The translations under genes and the position numbers were made by a program. From Amycolatopsis sp. CA-128772 (GTDB taxonomy: Bacteria; Actinomycetota; Actinomycetes; Mycobacteriales; Pseudonocardiaceae): DNA of 64,000 bases. The first letter of the stretch is position 1, and each line of letters starts with the position of its first letter. Below the pieces are notes generated by a model that saw only the letters and a list, made by a program, of their open reading frames with translations, was not told where the DNA came from and made no database searches. This document shows positions 7,504 through 15,284 of this stretch, one piece after another. Location of the stretch: positions 186,001 through 250,000 of the forward strand of contig NZ_PPHG01000025.1 in the NCBI RefSeq assembly GCF_002904295.1. The letters are read 5' to 3'.

Positions 7504-8447
7504 TTCTCCTCCACGACCTCGACGATCACCGACTGGAAGTAGGCGCCCTGGCCCACGGAGACCAGGGCGCAGCGCTGTCCGGGACGCAGCCGGCCGGCCG
7601 CGTCGGCGTGCTGCAGCGCGAGCAGCGAGTCGACCCCGAAGTGGTGCCCGCGCTCGGCGACCAGCTCCAGGGGGATCCGGTCGAACGGGAACCCGGACAG
7701 GCCGCTGAAGGTGCGCCAGAACATCCGGTTGGACAGGTCCGGCAGCACCCAGTCCACATCGGACAGCGTGAGCCCGGCGGCCCGGGCCGCGGCACCGACG
7801 ACCGACACCGCCTGCTCGCAGCAGACCTTGCCGAAGAGCGCGAACTCCTCCTTGGTCATCCGCAGGCTGCGGTGGAACCGTGTGTCGCGGGCGCTCGCGC
7901 CGCCGAGGTAGCGGTAGCGGGCGGGCCCCCGTCCGACCACGACCGCGGCGGCGATATCGCCCGCGACGGTCGTGCCCGGGATGTAGCGGCCGCGGTCGCT
8001 CGCGCTGCCCTGGTCGCCGCCGAGCACGAGCACCCGGTCGTCCGGCGCCGCACCGGGCCGGGCGAGGTAGCGCCGGGCCAGTTCGACCGAGCGCAGCACC
8101 GACGTGCAGTTCACGTGCGACACCCCGAAGAACGGGACGCCGGGCAGGCCGAGCGCGTCGCGCAGCCGGTCCGGGAACTGCCCGCACAGGTCCAGCTCGG
8201 CGATGAGCAGGGTGTGGCCGTAGAGCACGAGGCTCGCCGGCCCGCCGCCGAGCGCGGTCCGCCCGGCCTCGGCCAGGTGGTCCGCCATCCGTTCGCCCGG
8301 CGCGAGCACCGGGCTGTCGCGCAGGCCGTAGATGCGGCCGAACATCCGCCGCTCGAGCGGCTTGGCGCCCGACCGCACGAGCACGTCGTCGACGGCCTCG
8401 ACGCGGCCGGGCAGCCGCACGGCGACCCGGGACAGCCCCGTGTCCAT
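7500..8447 (-). CDS. KAS III-like enzyme with altered catalytic triad
   Basis: A 315-residue thiolase-fold protein. Cys114 in GVSHVNCTSVLRS is the expected nucleophile. The His of the family IPH motif is replaced by Asp237 (WVLPDLSN), and the position of the usual Asn carries His268-His269 (ERGHHFGVDSLL). The Cys plus altered partners recalls KAS III enzymes that transfer acyl groups without decarboxylative condensation, but this is inference. It starts on TGATG overlapping the next gene's stop and is followed by a GTGA overlap. It probably acts on an ACP made in the same operon. Confidence 0.75.
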   Translation of the reverse strand: MDTGLSRVAVRLPGRVEAVDDVLVRSGAKPLERRMFGRIYGLRDSPVLAPGERMADHLAEAGRTALGGGPASLVLYGHTLLIAELDLCGQFPDRLRDALGLPGVPFFGVSHVNCTSVLRSVELARRYLARPGAAPDDRVLVLGGDQGSASDRGRYIPGTTVAGDIAAAVVVGRGPARYRYLGGASARDTRFHRSLRMTKEEFALFGKVCCEQAVSVVGAAARAAGLTLSDVDWVLPDLSNRMFWRTFSGLSGFPFDRIPLELVAERGHHFGVDSLLALQHADAAGRLRPGQRCALVSVGQGAYFQSVIVEVVEEK

Positions 8448-9310
8448 CAGTGCTCCCTCCCCGGCGTGAGCAGGCAGCTGCAGAACGTGCCACCCGCCGG
8501 CTCGAAGTCGGCCAGCAGCACCGGTTCTCCGAGGGGCCAGAGGCGCGCGAGGCCCGCCCACACCCCCGTGCACCACAGGTCCGGCACCGCCTCGACGCGG
8601 CTCGCGTACGGCGTGCCCGCGAGCCGCTGGGCGAGGCCCGCGCCCGCCAGGACCCGGACGCCCGGGTGCCGGTAGAGCACGTCGGCCAGGGCCAGGGTCG
8701 CCGTGTGCGGCCCGGTCCCGCCGAGCCGCACCTCCTCCAGCTCCGTCACGGCGACGTCGCCGGTGGCGCCGGCCTGCAGCAGCACCGCCGCGTCGGGGCG
8801 GTGGGTGGCCGGGTGGCCGCTGTCCCACAGCACGGCGTTCTGGTCGTACACCAGCAACGCCGCCGAAGACGCCTCGCCCAGCCGGCACATGCCGTCGAGC
8901 AGGCGCAGCGCGGTGAACGCCGCGCCCGGCCCCGGTCCGGCGACCGAGCACGGGGCCGGGTTGCCGGGCAGGCGTCCGGCGAGGTAGCAGCCGGCGACCT
9001 CGGAGTGGTACAGATCGGGCGAGTGGTAGGCGAGCACCACCGCGTCCAGCGGCGGCAGCGGGGTGCCCACGTCGGCCAGGAGGGCCTCGGTCATCTCGAT
9101 GAACCCGTTGCCGGTGCGGGCCAGGAAGTCCTCCCGGTCGGCCGCGGCGCCGAAGGTGTCGACCATGAGCCGCGCCAGTTCCGGGCGCATTCCGAACACG
9201 GGCTTGGCGCGGTCGGTGAACACCCGGTGCGTGACGCCGGTCAGGTGCACCCCGGCCGGGCGCGGGAGTCCCGCGGCCCGTCCCGGCGGCGCGAGGGTTT
9301 GGAGGGACAT
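8447..9310 (-). CDS. KAS-fold protein with degenerate active site
   Basis: A 287-residue protein with the general rhythm of a KAS III: a DAVVLAYHSPDLYHSEV segment, then PCSVAGPGPGAAFTALRLL at the nucleophile-helix position, then SAALLVYDQNAV. The glycine/proline-rich stretch replaces the Cys-containing turn, although a Cys lies seven residues upstream of it. C-terminal His/Asn motifs are not recognisable, and the end contains GTFCSCLLTPG. It may pair with the KAS III that follows it directly (one-base stop-start overlap). Function unassigned; the fold call is moderate. Confidence 0.5.
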   Translation of the reverse strand: MSLQTLAPPGRAAGLPRPAGVHLTGVTHRVFTDRAKPVFGMRPELARLMVDTFGAAADREDFLARTGNGFIEMTEALLADVGTPLPPLDAVVLAYHSPDLYHSEVAGCYLAGRLPGNPAPCSVAGPGPGAAFTALRLLDGMCRLGEASSAALLVYDQNAVLWDSGHPATHRPDAAVLLQAGATGDVAVTELEEVRLGGTGPHTATLALADVLYRHPGVRVLAGAGLAQRLAGTPYASRVEAVPDLWCTGVWAGLARLWPLGEPVLLADFEPAGGTFCSCLLTPGREH

Positions 9311-9313
9311 GGC

Positions 9314-9580
9314 TCAGACCGCCGCAGCGGCCCTGGCGAAGGCCGACTCGATGTAGTCGGTCAGGCTGCCGACCGTGCGGAAGACCTCCGGGCCGAGCTC
9401 GTCCGGGTCGATCTCGAGGCCGATGGTGTCCTCGAGGCTCATCAGCAGCTCGATGACGCTGGTGGAGTCGAGCGCCAGGTCCTCGAACAGGCGCAGCTCC
9501 GGGGTGACGCCGCCGATCTCCTTGTTGAGCACGGCGGACAGGGCGATCTCCAGGTGGGCGACGATCTCGGTGCGGTTCAT
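9314..9580 (-). CDS. Acyl carrier protein, BtrI-like
   Basis: An 88-residue discrete ACP with the attachment serine in DLALDSTSVIELL (near residue 40) and an acidic recognition helix (MSLEDTIGLEIDPDEL). Its ATG overlaps the decarboxylase stop as ATGA, and three bases separate it from the next gene. The order ATP-grasp, PLP decarboxylase, ACP matches the btrJ-btrK-btrI set of butirosin biosynthesis, in which glutamate is tethered to the ACP and decarboxylated. I infer that this ACP carries an amino acid or amine-containing acyl group. Confidence 0.85.
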   Translation of the reverse strand: MNRTEIVAHLEIALSAVLNKEIGGVTPELRLFEDLALDSTSVIELLMSLEDTIGLEIDPDELGPEVFRTVGSLTDYIESAFARAAAAV

Positions 9581-10884
9581 CTCGGCTCGCTTTCCGTGCT
9601 GGTGGTGCTGCTGGTGGACGGCTGGTGCAGGTGCTGCTTGCGCAGCAGGTCCTCGGGCTCGTCGCGGTCGCGGACCAGGAAGGCCGCACCCCCGCGCACG
9701 AGGACCTCGGCGGGGAACCCGTGGCTGAGGAACAGCCCGGGCGAGGCCGACGGCCCGTAGGCGCCGGAGTTCAGGACGCCGACCAGGTCGCCGGCGCGCA
9801 GGTCGGGCAGTTTCACCTGCTTGAGCAGGGTGTCGTTGGGCGTGCACAGCGGGCCGGTGACGGTCCACGGGCCCGGCTCGACGGTGTCGTCGGTGTCCTC
9901 GCCGGCGGCACGCGGGGTGAGCAGCACGGCCGGGAAGTTGCGCTTGACGAACGAGCCGATGCCGACCGCGGCCATGTGGTGGTGGGTGCCGCCGTCCGCG
10001 ATCGCGAACCGCTCCCCCATGGACTCCTTGACGTACCGGACACCGAGCACGTACACCCCGGCGCGCCCGGCCAGGAACCGGCCGGACTCCATGATCAGCC
10101 GGGTGGCCGGGTGCGCCCGGTGGAACGCCTCCAGCATCGGGTTGATCTCCGCGGCCACGTCGGCGGCTTCGAGGTCGTCTTCGCCCTCGAAGTAGGCGAC
10201 GCCGAGGCCGCCGCCGATGTCGACGGCTTCCAGCCGGATCCCGGTCTCCGCGACCACGCGCTCGGCCAGGTCGAGGGCGTAGCGCGTGTTCTTGCCGATG
10301 ACGTCGGCGTCGAGGATGCGCGTGCCCATGTACACCTGGATGCCGGCGACGTCGGCGTGGCGGTACTCCGCCAGCCGCGGTCCGGCCGCGAGCACCTGCG
10401 CCTCGTCGATGCCGAACTGGCGGGGCTTGCCGCCCATGGTCAGCCGGGACCCGCTGATCGCGCAGGTCGGGTTGATCCGCAGCAGCACCCGCTGCTGCTT
10501 GCCGAGCTCGGCGCCGAGCCGTTCGATGTCGTCCAGCTCGGCGAAGGACTCGCAGACGATCGCGTAGACGCCCGTTTCCAGACAGGCGCGCAGTTCCTGC
10601 TCGCTTTTGCCGGGGCCGAGGAAGATGATGTCGTCCGGCCGCGCCCCGGCCTTGAGCACGGTCTGCAGCTCCACGACGGACGAAACCTCGGCCCGCGCGC
10701 CGCCGCCGTGCAGGGCGGCGAAGACGCTGATGTTCGGGTTCGCCTTGAGGGAGTAGAACACCTCGATCGCCGGGTGCAGCACCGCGCGCAGGCCGGTGAT
10801 CGTGTCGTGCAGGACGTCGCCGTCGTAGACGTAGAGCGGCGTGCCGAAGCGCGCGGCCAGGTCCGGGTAGTCGATGCCGGTCAT
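9577..10884 (-). CDS. PLP-dependent decarboxylase, LysA/BtrK family
   Basis: A 435-residue fold-type III (alanine-racemase-like) decarboxylase. The PLP lysine is in VFYSLKANPN (about residue 47). Other family motifs are the glycine-rich DIGGGLGVAYF, the HHHMAA segment, GPLCTPNDTL (the Cys-x-x-Asp region) and SGAYGPSASPGLFLSHG near the C-terminus. The HHHM version and the neighbouring ATP-grasp and ACP genes favour the BtrK subgroup, which decarboxylates an aminoacyl-ACP, over free diaminopimelate decarboxylase. A low-complexity Ser/Thr tail ends the protein. It is translationally coupled on both sides (ATGA). The substrate, for example gamma-glutamyl-ACP, is inferred by analogy. Confidence 0.82.
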   Translation of the reverse strand: MTGIDYPDLAARFGTPLYVYDGDVLHDTITGLRAVLHPAIEVFYSLKANPNISVFAALHGGGARAEVSSVVELQTVLKAGARPDDIIFLGPGKSEQELRACLETGVYAIVCESFAELDDIERLGAELGKQQRVLLRINPTCAISGSRLTMGGKPRQFGIDEAQVLAAGPRLAEYRHADVAGIQVYMGTRILDADVIGKNTRYALDLAERVVAETGIRLEAVDIGGGLGVAYFEGEDDLEAADVAAEINPMLEAFHRAHPATRLIMESGRFLAGRAGVYVLGVRYVKESMGERFAIADGGTHHHMAAVGIGSFVKRNFPAVLLTPRAAGEDTDDTVEPGPWTVTGPLCTPNDTLLKQVKLPDLRAGDLVGVLNSGAYGPSASPGLFLSHGFPAEVLVRGGAAFLVRDRDEPEDLLRKQHLHQPSTSSTTSTESEPR

Positions 10885-12224
10885 GCGTTTTCCCCTGTCA
10901 TGACGCCGAGGCGGCGCTCGGCCTCGGTCCGCACGGCGAGGGCCTCCTCGGGCGAGTCCCCGACGCAGATCGCGTAAAGACGGCCGTGGAAGGAACCCTC
11001 GCCGGTGGCCGCGGCGTTGAGCGTCGCGAAGTTGTTGACGAGCACGCCGGTGTCGCCGGCGCCGGTGAAGAACAGGTCGCCGAGGGCGCTCTCGACCTCG
11101 GCGAAGGTGTGTTCGCGCTGCAGCTTCAGCGAGAAGGTCGCCGCGATGGCGTGCCGCCCCTCCGGGATGAACTTCTCGGCGATCCGGCTCTGGTAGGTCG
11201 ACATGTTGAACCGGGCGTTGATCTCCAGGCACGGGTAGAGCGTCCCGTCGGCGGCGAGCATCGCGTCGACGCCGACCATCCCGAAGAACCCTTCGTCGTG
11301 CAGCGCCCGCCCGATCTTCTCGACCGCCTCGGCCAGCTCACGCGCCGCGACCGGCGGCAGCTCGACCGGGAAGCGGTGTCCCTGGTGCACGCCGTTCTTG
11401 AGCACCGCGGCCTTGACCGTCTCGAACCGGACGCCGCCGGTGCGGGAGACGACGAACTGGTAGTTGAGGTCCTGGGCGTGCTCGATCCAGGACTCGATCA
11501 CGAGGTTCGCGGGCGCGTCGGCGCCGCGGCGTTCGATCAGGCGCAGCAGGCGGTTCGCGCCGCGCTCGTCCTCGACCACGACCATGCCGCGCCCGGAGAC
11601 GCCGAGCGACTCCTTGACCACGACCCGGCCGCCCAGGGCCAGCTGCGCGGTGAGGGCCTCGCGCAGCTCGCCGACCGTGTGCACCACCCGGCCGGGCACC
11701 TGGCGCAGGCCGAGCGTGTCGACCAGGCCGCGGCTGAACACCTTGCCGTTGACCGCCTTGCAGATCTGCGCGGTCGAGCCGGCCAGCGGCAGCCCGGACT
11801 CCTTGGCCAGGGCCTCCTCCGACGCCGAGATGCCCAGCGGCATCAGGTAGGTGTTGCCGTCGGCCAGCTCCCGCAGCCTGTCCAGCAGCTCGGGCGAGTT
11901 CAGCGCGTCCTCGGTCACCATCGCGTCCGGGTCGTTGTGCTCGGCGATCAGCGTCGAGCCGTCGGCCGCGCCGATCCGGGCGAGGTAGCCGGCGAACGCG
12001 GGGTCCATGGGTGCCTTGAGCACCACCAGGTCGCCCTCGCCGGCGAGCAGCGCGCCCATCTCCTCCATGCGGTTGACCGTGGCCCCCGCGAACGAGATGC
12101 CGGCGCCGGGCAGCTTCGGCTCGCCCACCGCCCAGCTGCGTTCCACCTCGAAGTTGTTGACGAAGACGAACCTTGCCCCGGCGTCACCGGTGAGGTCCTT
12201 CTTCAGCCGTGCCACGAAATTCAT
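10881..12224 (-). CDS. ATP-grasp ligase, BtrJ-like
   Basis: A 447-residue ATP-grasp enzyme, expected to form an acyl-phosphate and ligate a carboxylate to an amine or thiol. The nucleotide-binding loop appears as RVVVKESLGVSGRGMVVVE (about residues 199-217), and the metal-binding end as YPCLEINARFNMSTYQS (about 325-340). It lacks a biotin-carboxylase or D-Ala-ligase accessory domain. It overlaps both neighbours as ATGA. In butirosin biosynthesis the comparable enzyme loads glutamate onto an ACP; the same role with the ACP at 9314-9580 is the simplest model. Confidence 0.8.
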   Translation of the reverse strand: MNFVARLKKDLTGDAGARFVFVNNFEVERSWAVGEPKLPGAGISFAGATVNRMEEMGALLAGEGDLVVLKAPMDPAFAGYLARIGAADGSTLIAEHNDPDAMVTEDALNSPELLDRLRELADGNTYLMPLGISASEEALAKESGLPLAGSTAQICKAVNGKVFSRGLVDTLGLRQVPGRVVHTVGELREALTAQLALGGRVVVKESLGVSGRGMVVVEDERGANRLLRLIERRGADAPANLVIESWIEHAQDLNYQFVVSRTGGVRFETVKAAVLKNGVHQGHRFPVELPPVAARELAEAVEKIGRALHDEGFFGMVGVDAMLAADGTLYPCLEINARFNMSTYQSRIAEKFIPEGRHAIAATFSLKLQREHTFAEVESALGDLFFTGAGDTGVLVNNFATLNAAATGEGSFHGRLYAICVGDSPEEALAVRTEAERRLGVMTGENA

Positions 12225-13180
12225 CCCTGGTTCCCTTCTCCGATCTCGACGACGGCCGCCGCGAAGGTCGCCCCGAGGCCGGCCGAAGCCAGCAGCACGA
12301 GGTCCCCCGGATCGACCCGCCCGTCCGCGCGCACCGCCGCCAGGTTGATGAACGGGTCGGAGCTGTAGCAGTGGGCGTACTTCCCGACGTTGTCCAGGAA
12401 CACGCGGTCCCGCGGCACGCCGAGCGCGCCCGAGATGCGTTTCCAGGACAGCTTGTTGACGTTGTGCGGCAGGATGGCGGCGATGTCCGCGGCCTCGACC
12501 CGGGCGTCGTCGAGGGCGTCCTGCATGACCTGGGCGAGCGCGTCCGGGTAGACGTGCTTGTACTGCAGCTGCAGGGCCTCGTCGCAGTCGATGCCGCGGT
12601 AGAACTCGCCCAGCACGGTGAGCGCGCGCCCGAGGACGCGGTCGCCGCGCGGGTCCGGGCCGAGCAGCACCGCGGCGGCGCCGTCGCCCTGGATCGTGGT
12701 GTCGCGGATCAGCCGGGCCTCGTGCATCAGCACCTTGTCGCCGGTCAGCACGAGCACCCGGTCGCCGGGGGCCGCGGTGGCCAGCAGCGACCGCGCGATG
12801 TGCAGGGCCTGGATCCCGATGACGCAGTTGAGGTGCGAGAGGCTGAACGCGGTGGCGCGGTGCAGCCGCAGCCGCGTCCGCACGTCCTCGAGGAGGCCGG
12901 GCGTGGCGACGGCGACGTGCTGCATGGTGTGCGCGTGGACCAGGAACCGGACCGAGTCGCGGTCGGTCCCGGACAGCACGCGCTCCCCCGCGCCCGCCAG
13001 CATGTCGGCGAGGTCGAGGCCCTCGGCGACGGCGACGCGGTCGAGGCCGAGGAAGCGGGTGAAGAAGCGCAGCTGGGTCGCGTCGAGGCCGAGCGGGCCG
13101 GCCAGGTCCGCGACCGGCAGGCTCGTCTCCGGCACGAACGACGCCACCCGTTCCAGGCGGGGTGCTTCGAGCAGGGACAT
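12221..13180 (-). CDS. KAS III-type ketosynthase/acyltransferase
   Basis: A 319-residue KAS III homologue. The nucleophile is Cys119 in SLSHLNCVIGIQAL, and His239 is conserved in ILPHNVN. The third position is His270 in NVGKYAHCYSSD where FabH has Asn. It therefore has Cys and His but not the canonical Asn, so condensation is possible but acyl transfer cannot be excluded. A strong GAGGAG ribosome site precedes the ATG at 13180, 23 bp after the acyltransferase stop, and the downstream ATP-grasp overlaps as ATGA. It probably elongates or transfers the ACP-bound product of its neighbours. Confidence 0.82.
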   Translation of the reverse strand: MSLLEAPRLERVASFVPETSLPVADLAGPLGLDATQLRFFTRFLGLDRVAVAEGLDLADMLAGAGERVLSGTDRDSVRFLVHAHTMQHVAVATPGLLEDVRTRLRLHRATAFSLSHLNCVIGIQALHIARSLLATAAPGDRVLVLTGDKVLMHEARLIRDTTIQGDGAAAVLLGPDPRGDRVLGRALTVLGEFYRGIDCDEALQLQYKHVYPDALAQVMQDALDDARVEAADIAAILPHNVNKLSWKRISGALGVPRDRVFLDNVGKYAHCYSSDPFINLAAVRADGRVDPGDLVLLASAGLGATFAAAVVEIGEGNQG

Positions 13181-13203
13181 GGTTTCCTCCTCTTCGTGCC
13201 GGC

Positions 13204-14781
13204 TCAGCCGCGGGCCGGCACGAGTTCGTGCGCGAGCGCGGACAGGGGGCGGGCGGTGGTGAACGGGACGAGCCCGGCCGACCAGCCGCGCTCGTGCAGG
13301 GCTTCGACCACGCGGGGCAGGCGCAGCACGCGCCCGCCCGCGCCGAGGTAGCTGCGCGCCGGGTCGACGTCGCCGAGGCCGTTGACCTCGGCCACGACCT
13401 CGGTGAGGACGCGTTCGGCGGGTGCGGTCCCGGTGCGTTCGGGTTCGGCCCGGATCCGCGGTGGTTCCGGCGGGGTGAAGCCGAGGAGCGCGGCGGCCTC
13501 GCTGACGCGCAGGTCGGTGCCCGGCTCGCGGTGCGCCTCGACGAGCCGGGCGTAGCCGCGCAGGAACTGCTCGACGGCGCCGGCGTCCATCACCGCGTCC
13601 AGGGCCTGCAGGGCCAGCGTGATGCCGTCGGCCCATTCGTAGACGCGCAGGTAGCTGTCCGAGCCGGCGTGCGCCCAGTCGACGGGGGCCGCGTTGACCG
13701 CGTACCGGTCGCGTTTGGTCCGGCAGGACCGCGGTGCGTTGTCGAGGAAGTTCAGCTCGGCGACCACGCGCACGCCCTCCTCGGCGATCAGCTCGTACAC
13801 GCGGTCGTAGGGCACGTGCGCGTGCGTCATCGCCTGGCTGACGCGGGTCGCGGACTCCTTGACCACGGCCGAGAACCGCGGATCGCCGCCGAGGTCGGCG
13901 AGCACCGGCGTCGGGTAGGACAGGCACGTGACGGCGCCGCCGAAGCCGCTGGCGTCCCGCTGGCTGGTGTACATCCGGTGCGCGACCACCGGTTGCCCGG
14001 TATACGCGGCGAGCGTGACGGCATAGGCGGCCAGGTGCACGGCCGAGGGCCACACGTGCTCGCGCGCGGCGATCGTCCGGGCGGCCGACAACAGGGACGG
14101 GACGGTGAAGGAGCCGCTGTGGGCGGCCTCGGAAACCCTGCGGCGCTTCGAGAAGACGTCCGCCGGGAGCTTCTTGACGAGCTCGCGCCAGTGGCCGAGC
14201 GCGGGTTCGATGTCGGCGTCGGTGCGGCTCTCCTCGAAGCGGGCGAGGTCCACCGGCTGGTGTTCGACCGGGTCCAGCACCGCGGGCCGGCCCTCGGTGC
14301 GCGCGGCCAGGAGCTCGTCGAGCTCGGCGGCCAGGCGGTCGAGGGCGACGTCGTCGAAGGCCAGGTGGTTGAAGACCAGGTGCAGGCGCACCAGCCGGCC
14401 GCCGGTGGTGACCACGCAGGCCCGCAGGGGCCACTCGCGGGCCAGGTCGAACGGCGTACGGGTGAGGCGCGCGATGACGTCCACGGCGTCCTCCGTGGTC
14501 GCCTCGGTCACCGGCTGCGGGGCCGGCGGCTGCACGAGCTGGCGCGGCCAGGCGCGGCCGTCGGCGGCGGTGCCGGTCAGGTCGTAGACCGTGCGCAGCA
14601 CTTCGTGCCGGCGCACCAGGTGCGTCAGCGCGGCGCGGACGGCCGCGACCGTGCAGCCCGCGGGCAGCGGGTAGCTGGTGCCGATGTGCGCCTCGTGCCG
14701 GGACTGCGCCGGCACCCGCAGGTACCGCAGCAGGTGGTGGTGCTGTCCCCAGCAGAGGTTCGCGCTTTTCCCCTCGGGCAT
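13204..14781 (-). CDS. Condensation-domain acyltransferase with dead carrier domain
   Basis: A 525-residue member of the condensation/PapA superfamily. The catalytic motif is NHLAFDD (about residue 130, HxxxD form with a single His), and the second half has the usual WPSAVHLAAYAVTLAAYTG and RDASGFGGAV segments. Residues about 460-525 resemble a peptidyl carrier domain, DPARSYLGAGGRVLRLPRVVEAL, but the expected GGHS is GGRV, so the phosphopantetheine serine is absent. I infer a transferase that moves an acyl or aminoacyl group between ACPs or to a small acceptor, with a degenerate carrier used only structurally. The ATG at 14781 follows a GGAGG site; the longer frame upstream crosses the promoter and the peptide gene. 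It is the first gene of the unit. Confidence 0.8.
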   Translation of the reverse strand: MPEGKSANLCWGQHHHLLRYLRVPAQSRHEAHIGTSYPLPAGCTVAAVRAALTHLVRRHEVLRTVYDLTGTAADGRAWPRQLVQPPAPQPVTEATTEDAVDVIARLTRTPFDLAREWPLRACVVTTGGRLVRLHLVFNHLAFDDVALDRLAAELDELLAARTEGRPAVLDPVEHQPVDLARFEESRTDADIEPALGHWRELVKKLPADVFSKRRRVSEAAHSGSFTVPSLLSAARTIAAREHVWPSAVHLAAYAVTLAAYTGQPVVAHRMYTSQRDASGFGGAVTCLSYPTPVLADLGGDPRFSAVVKESATRVSQAMTHAHVPYDRVYELIAEEGVRVVAELNFLDNAPRSCRTKRDRYAVNAAPVDWAHAGSDSYLRVYEWADGITLALQALDAVMDAGAVEQFLRGYARLVEAHREPGTDLRVSEAAALLGFTPPEPPRIRAEPERTGTAPAERVLTEVVAEVNGLGDVDPARSYLGAGGRVLRLPRVVEALHERGWSAGLVPFTTARPLSALAHELVPARG

Positions 14782-14851
14782 CCGGGGCCTCCAACCGTGA
14801 ATCGTCGTACGCCGATGGTGGGCGGTGCGCGGCGGAATGGTTAGCCCCTGG

Positions 14852-14887
14852 CGGTGACACGTTCTCCGTGGCACGAACATGACACCG
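14852..14887. promoter_or_regulatory. Imperfect inverted repeat in divergent promoter
   Basis: Arms CGGTGACACGTTC (14852-14864) and GAACATGACACCG (14875-14887) match at 11 of 13 positions with a 10-bp spacer. The 232-bp gap (14782-15013) separates the minus-strand acyl operon from the plus-strand peptide gene, so one regulator bound here could control both. A TTGACC box at 14906-14911 may be a -35 element for the peptide gene. Confidence 0.5.
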
Positions 14888-15013
14888 GGCGGGCCGGAGT
14901 TTTCCTTGACCGGCAACGGTTCGTCGGTGAATCTGGGTTGGCCCCGCCGGAACGCAGGAAAGTGCGGACCGGGATCTGCGGGGGAAATCCCACCGAAGGA
15001 ATGAGGAGCACCC

Positions 15014-15139
15014 ATGTCGAAGGAAGCCTCGAAGGTCGCCAGCAAGGTCGCGTCCAAGGTCGCGTCGAAGGTCGCCGTCAAGGAGGCCGTCAAGGAGGCG
15101 TCCAAGGAGGCCTCGAAGGTCGCCGTCAAGGAGGCCTGA
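15014..15139 (+). CDS. 41-residue (S/V)K(V/E)A-repeat peptide, putative RiPP precursor
   Basis: A 41-codon gene. After Met the peptide is exactly ten tetrads with Lys in position two and Ala in position four: position one is Ser or Val, position three Val or Glu. It has ten Lys and seven Ser, no Cys, no aromatic residue and no secretion signal. A helical prediction would give an amphipathic or strongly cationic helix. The ribosome site GAGGAG is five bases from the ATG. Codons are regular (AAG, GTC, GCC), and a strong hairpin follows 46 bp after the stop. Four GNAT acyltransferases and a protease lie downstream on the same strand, and an acyl-ACP operon is divergent upstream. I infer a structural peptide acylated on lysines. 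An abundant non-modified helical peptide is the alternative. Confidence 0.75.
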   Translation: MSKEASKVASKVASKVASKVAVKEAVKEASKEASKVAVKEA

Positions 15140-15185
15140 CCTCGCGGCGGGACGGCGGCGGTCCGCACCGGACCTGTCGCCGTCC

Positions 15186-15228
15186 CCGCCGGAACCGGCA
15201 CTTTCACGTGAAAGTGCCGGTCCGGCGG
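15186..15228 (+). terminator. Hairpin between peptide gene and GNAT operon
   Basis: A perfect 28-bp palindrome (15194-15221, arms ACCGGCACTTTCAC and GTGAAAGTGCCGGT) is extended by 7 bp of CCGCCGG/CCGGCGG after a one-base bulge. It lies 46 bp after the peptide stop and 56 bp before the first GNAT. As a partial terminator it would give more peptide mRNA than enzyme mRNA, a frequent design in RiPP clusters. Confidence 0.75.
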
Positions 15229-15284
15229 CTCCGCACCCGCCCAACGTTCGAGTCCCCGCCAGACCCACCAGCCCGGGAGGGGCC

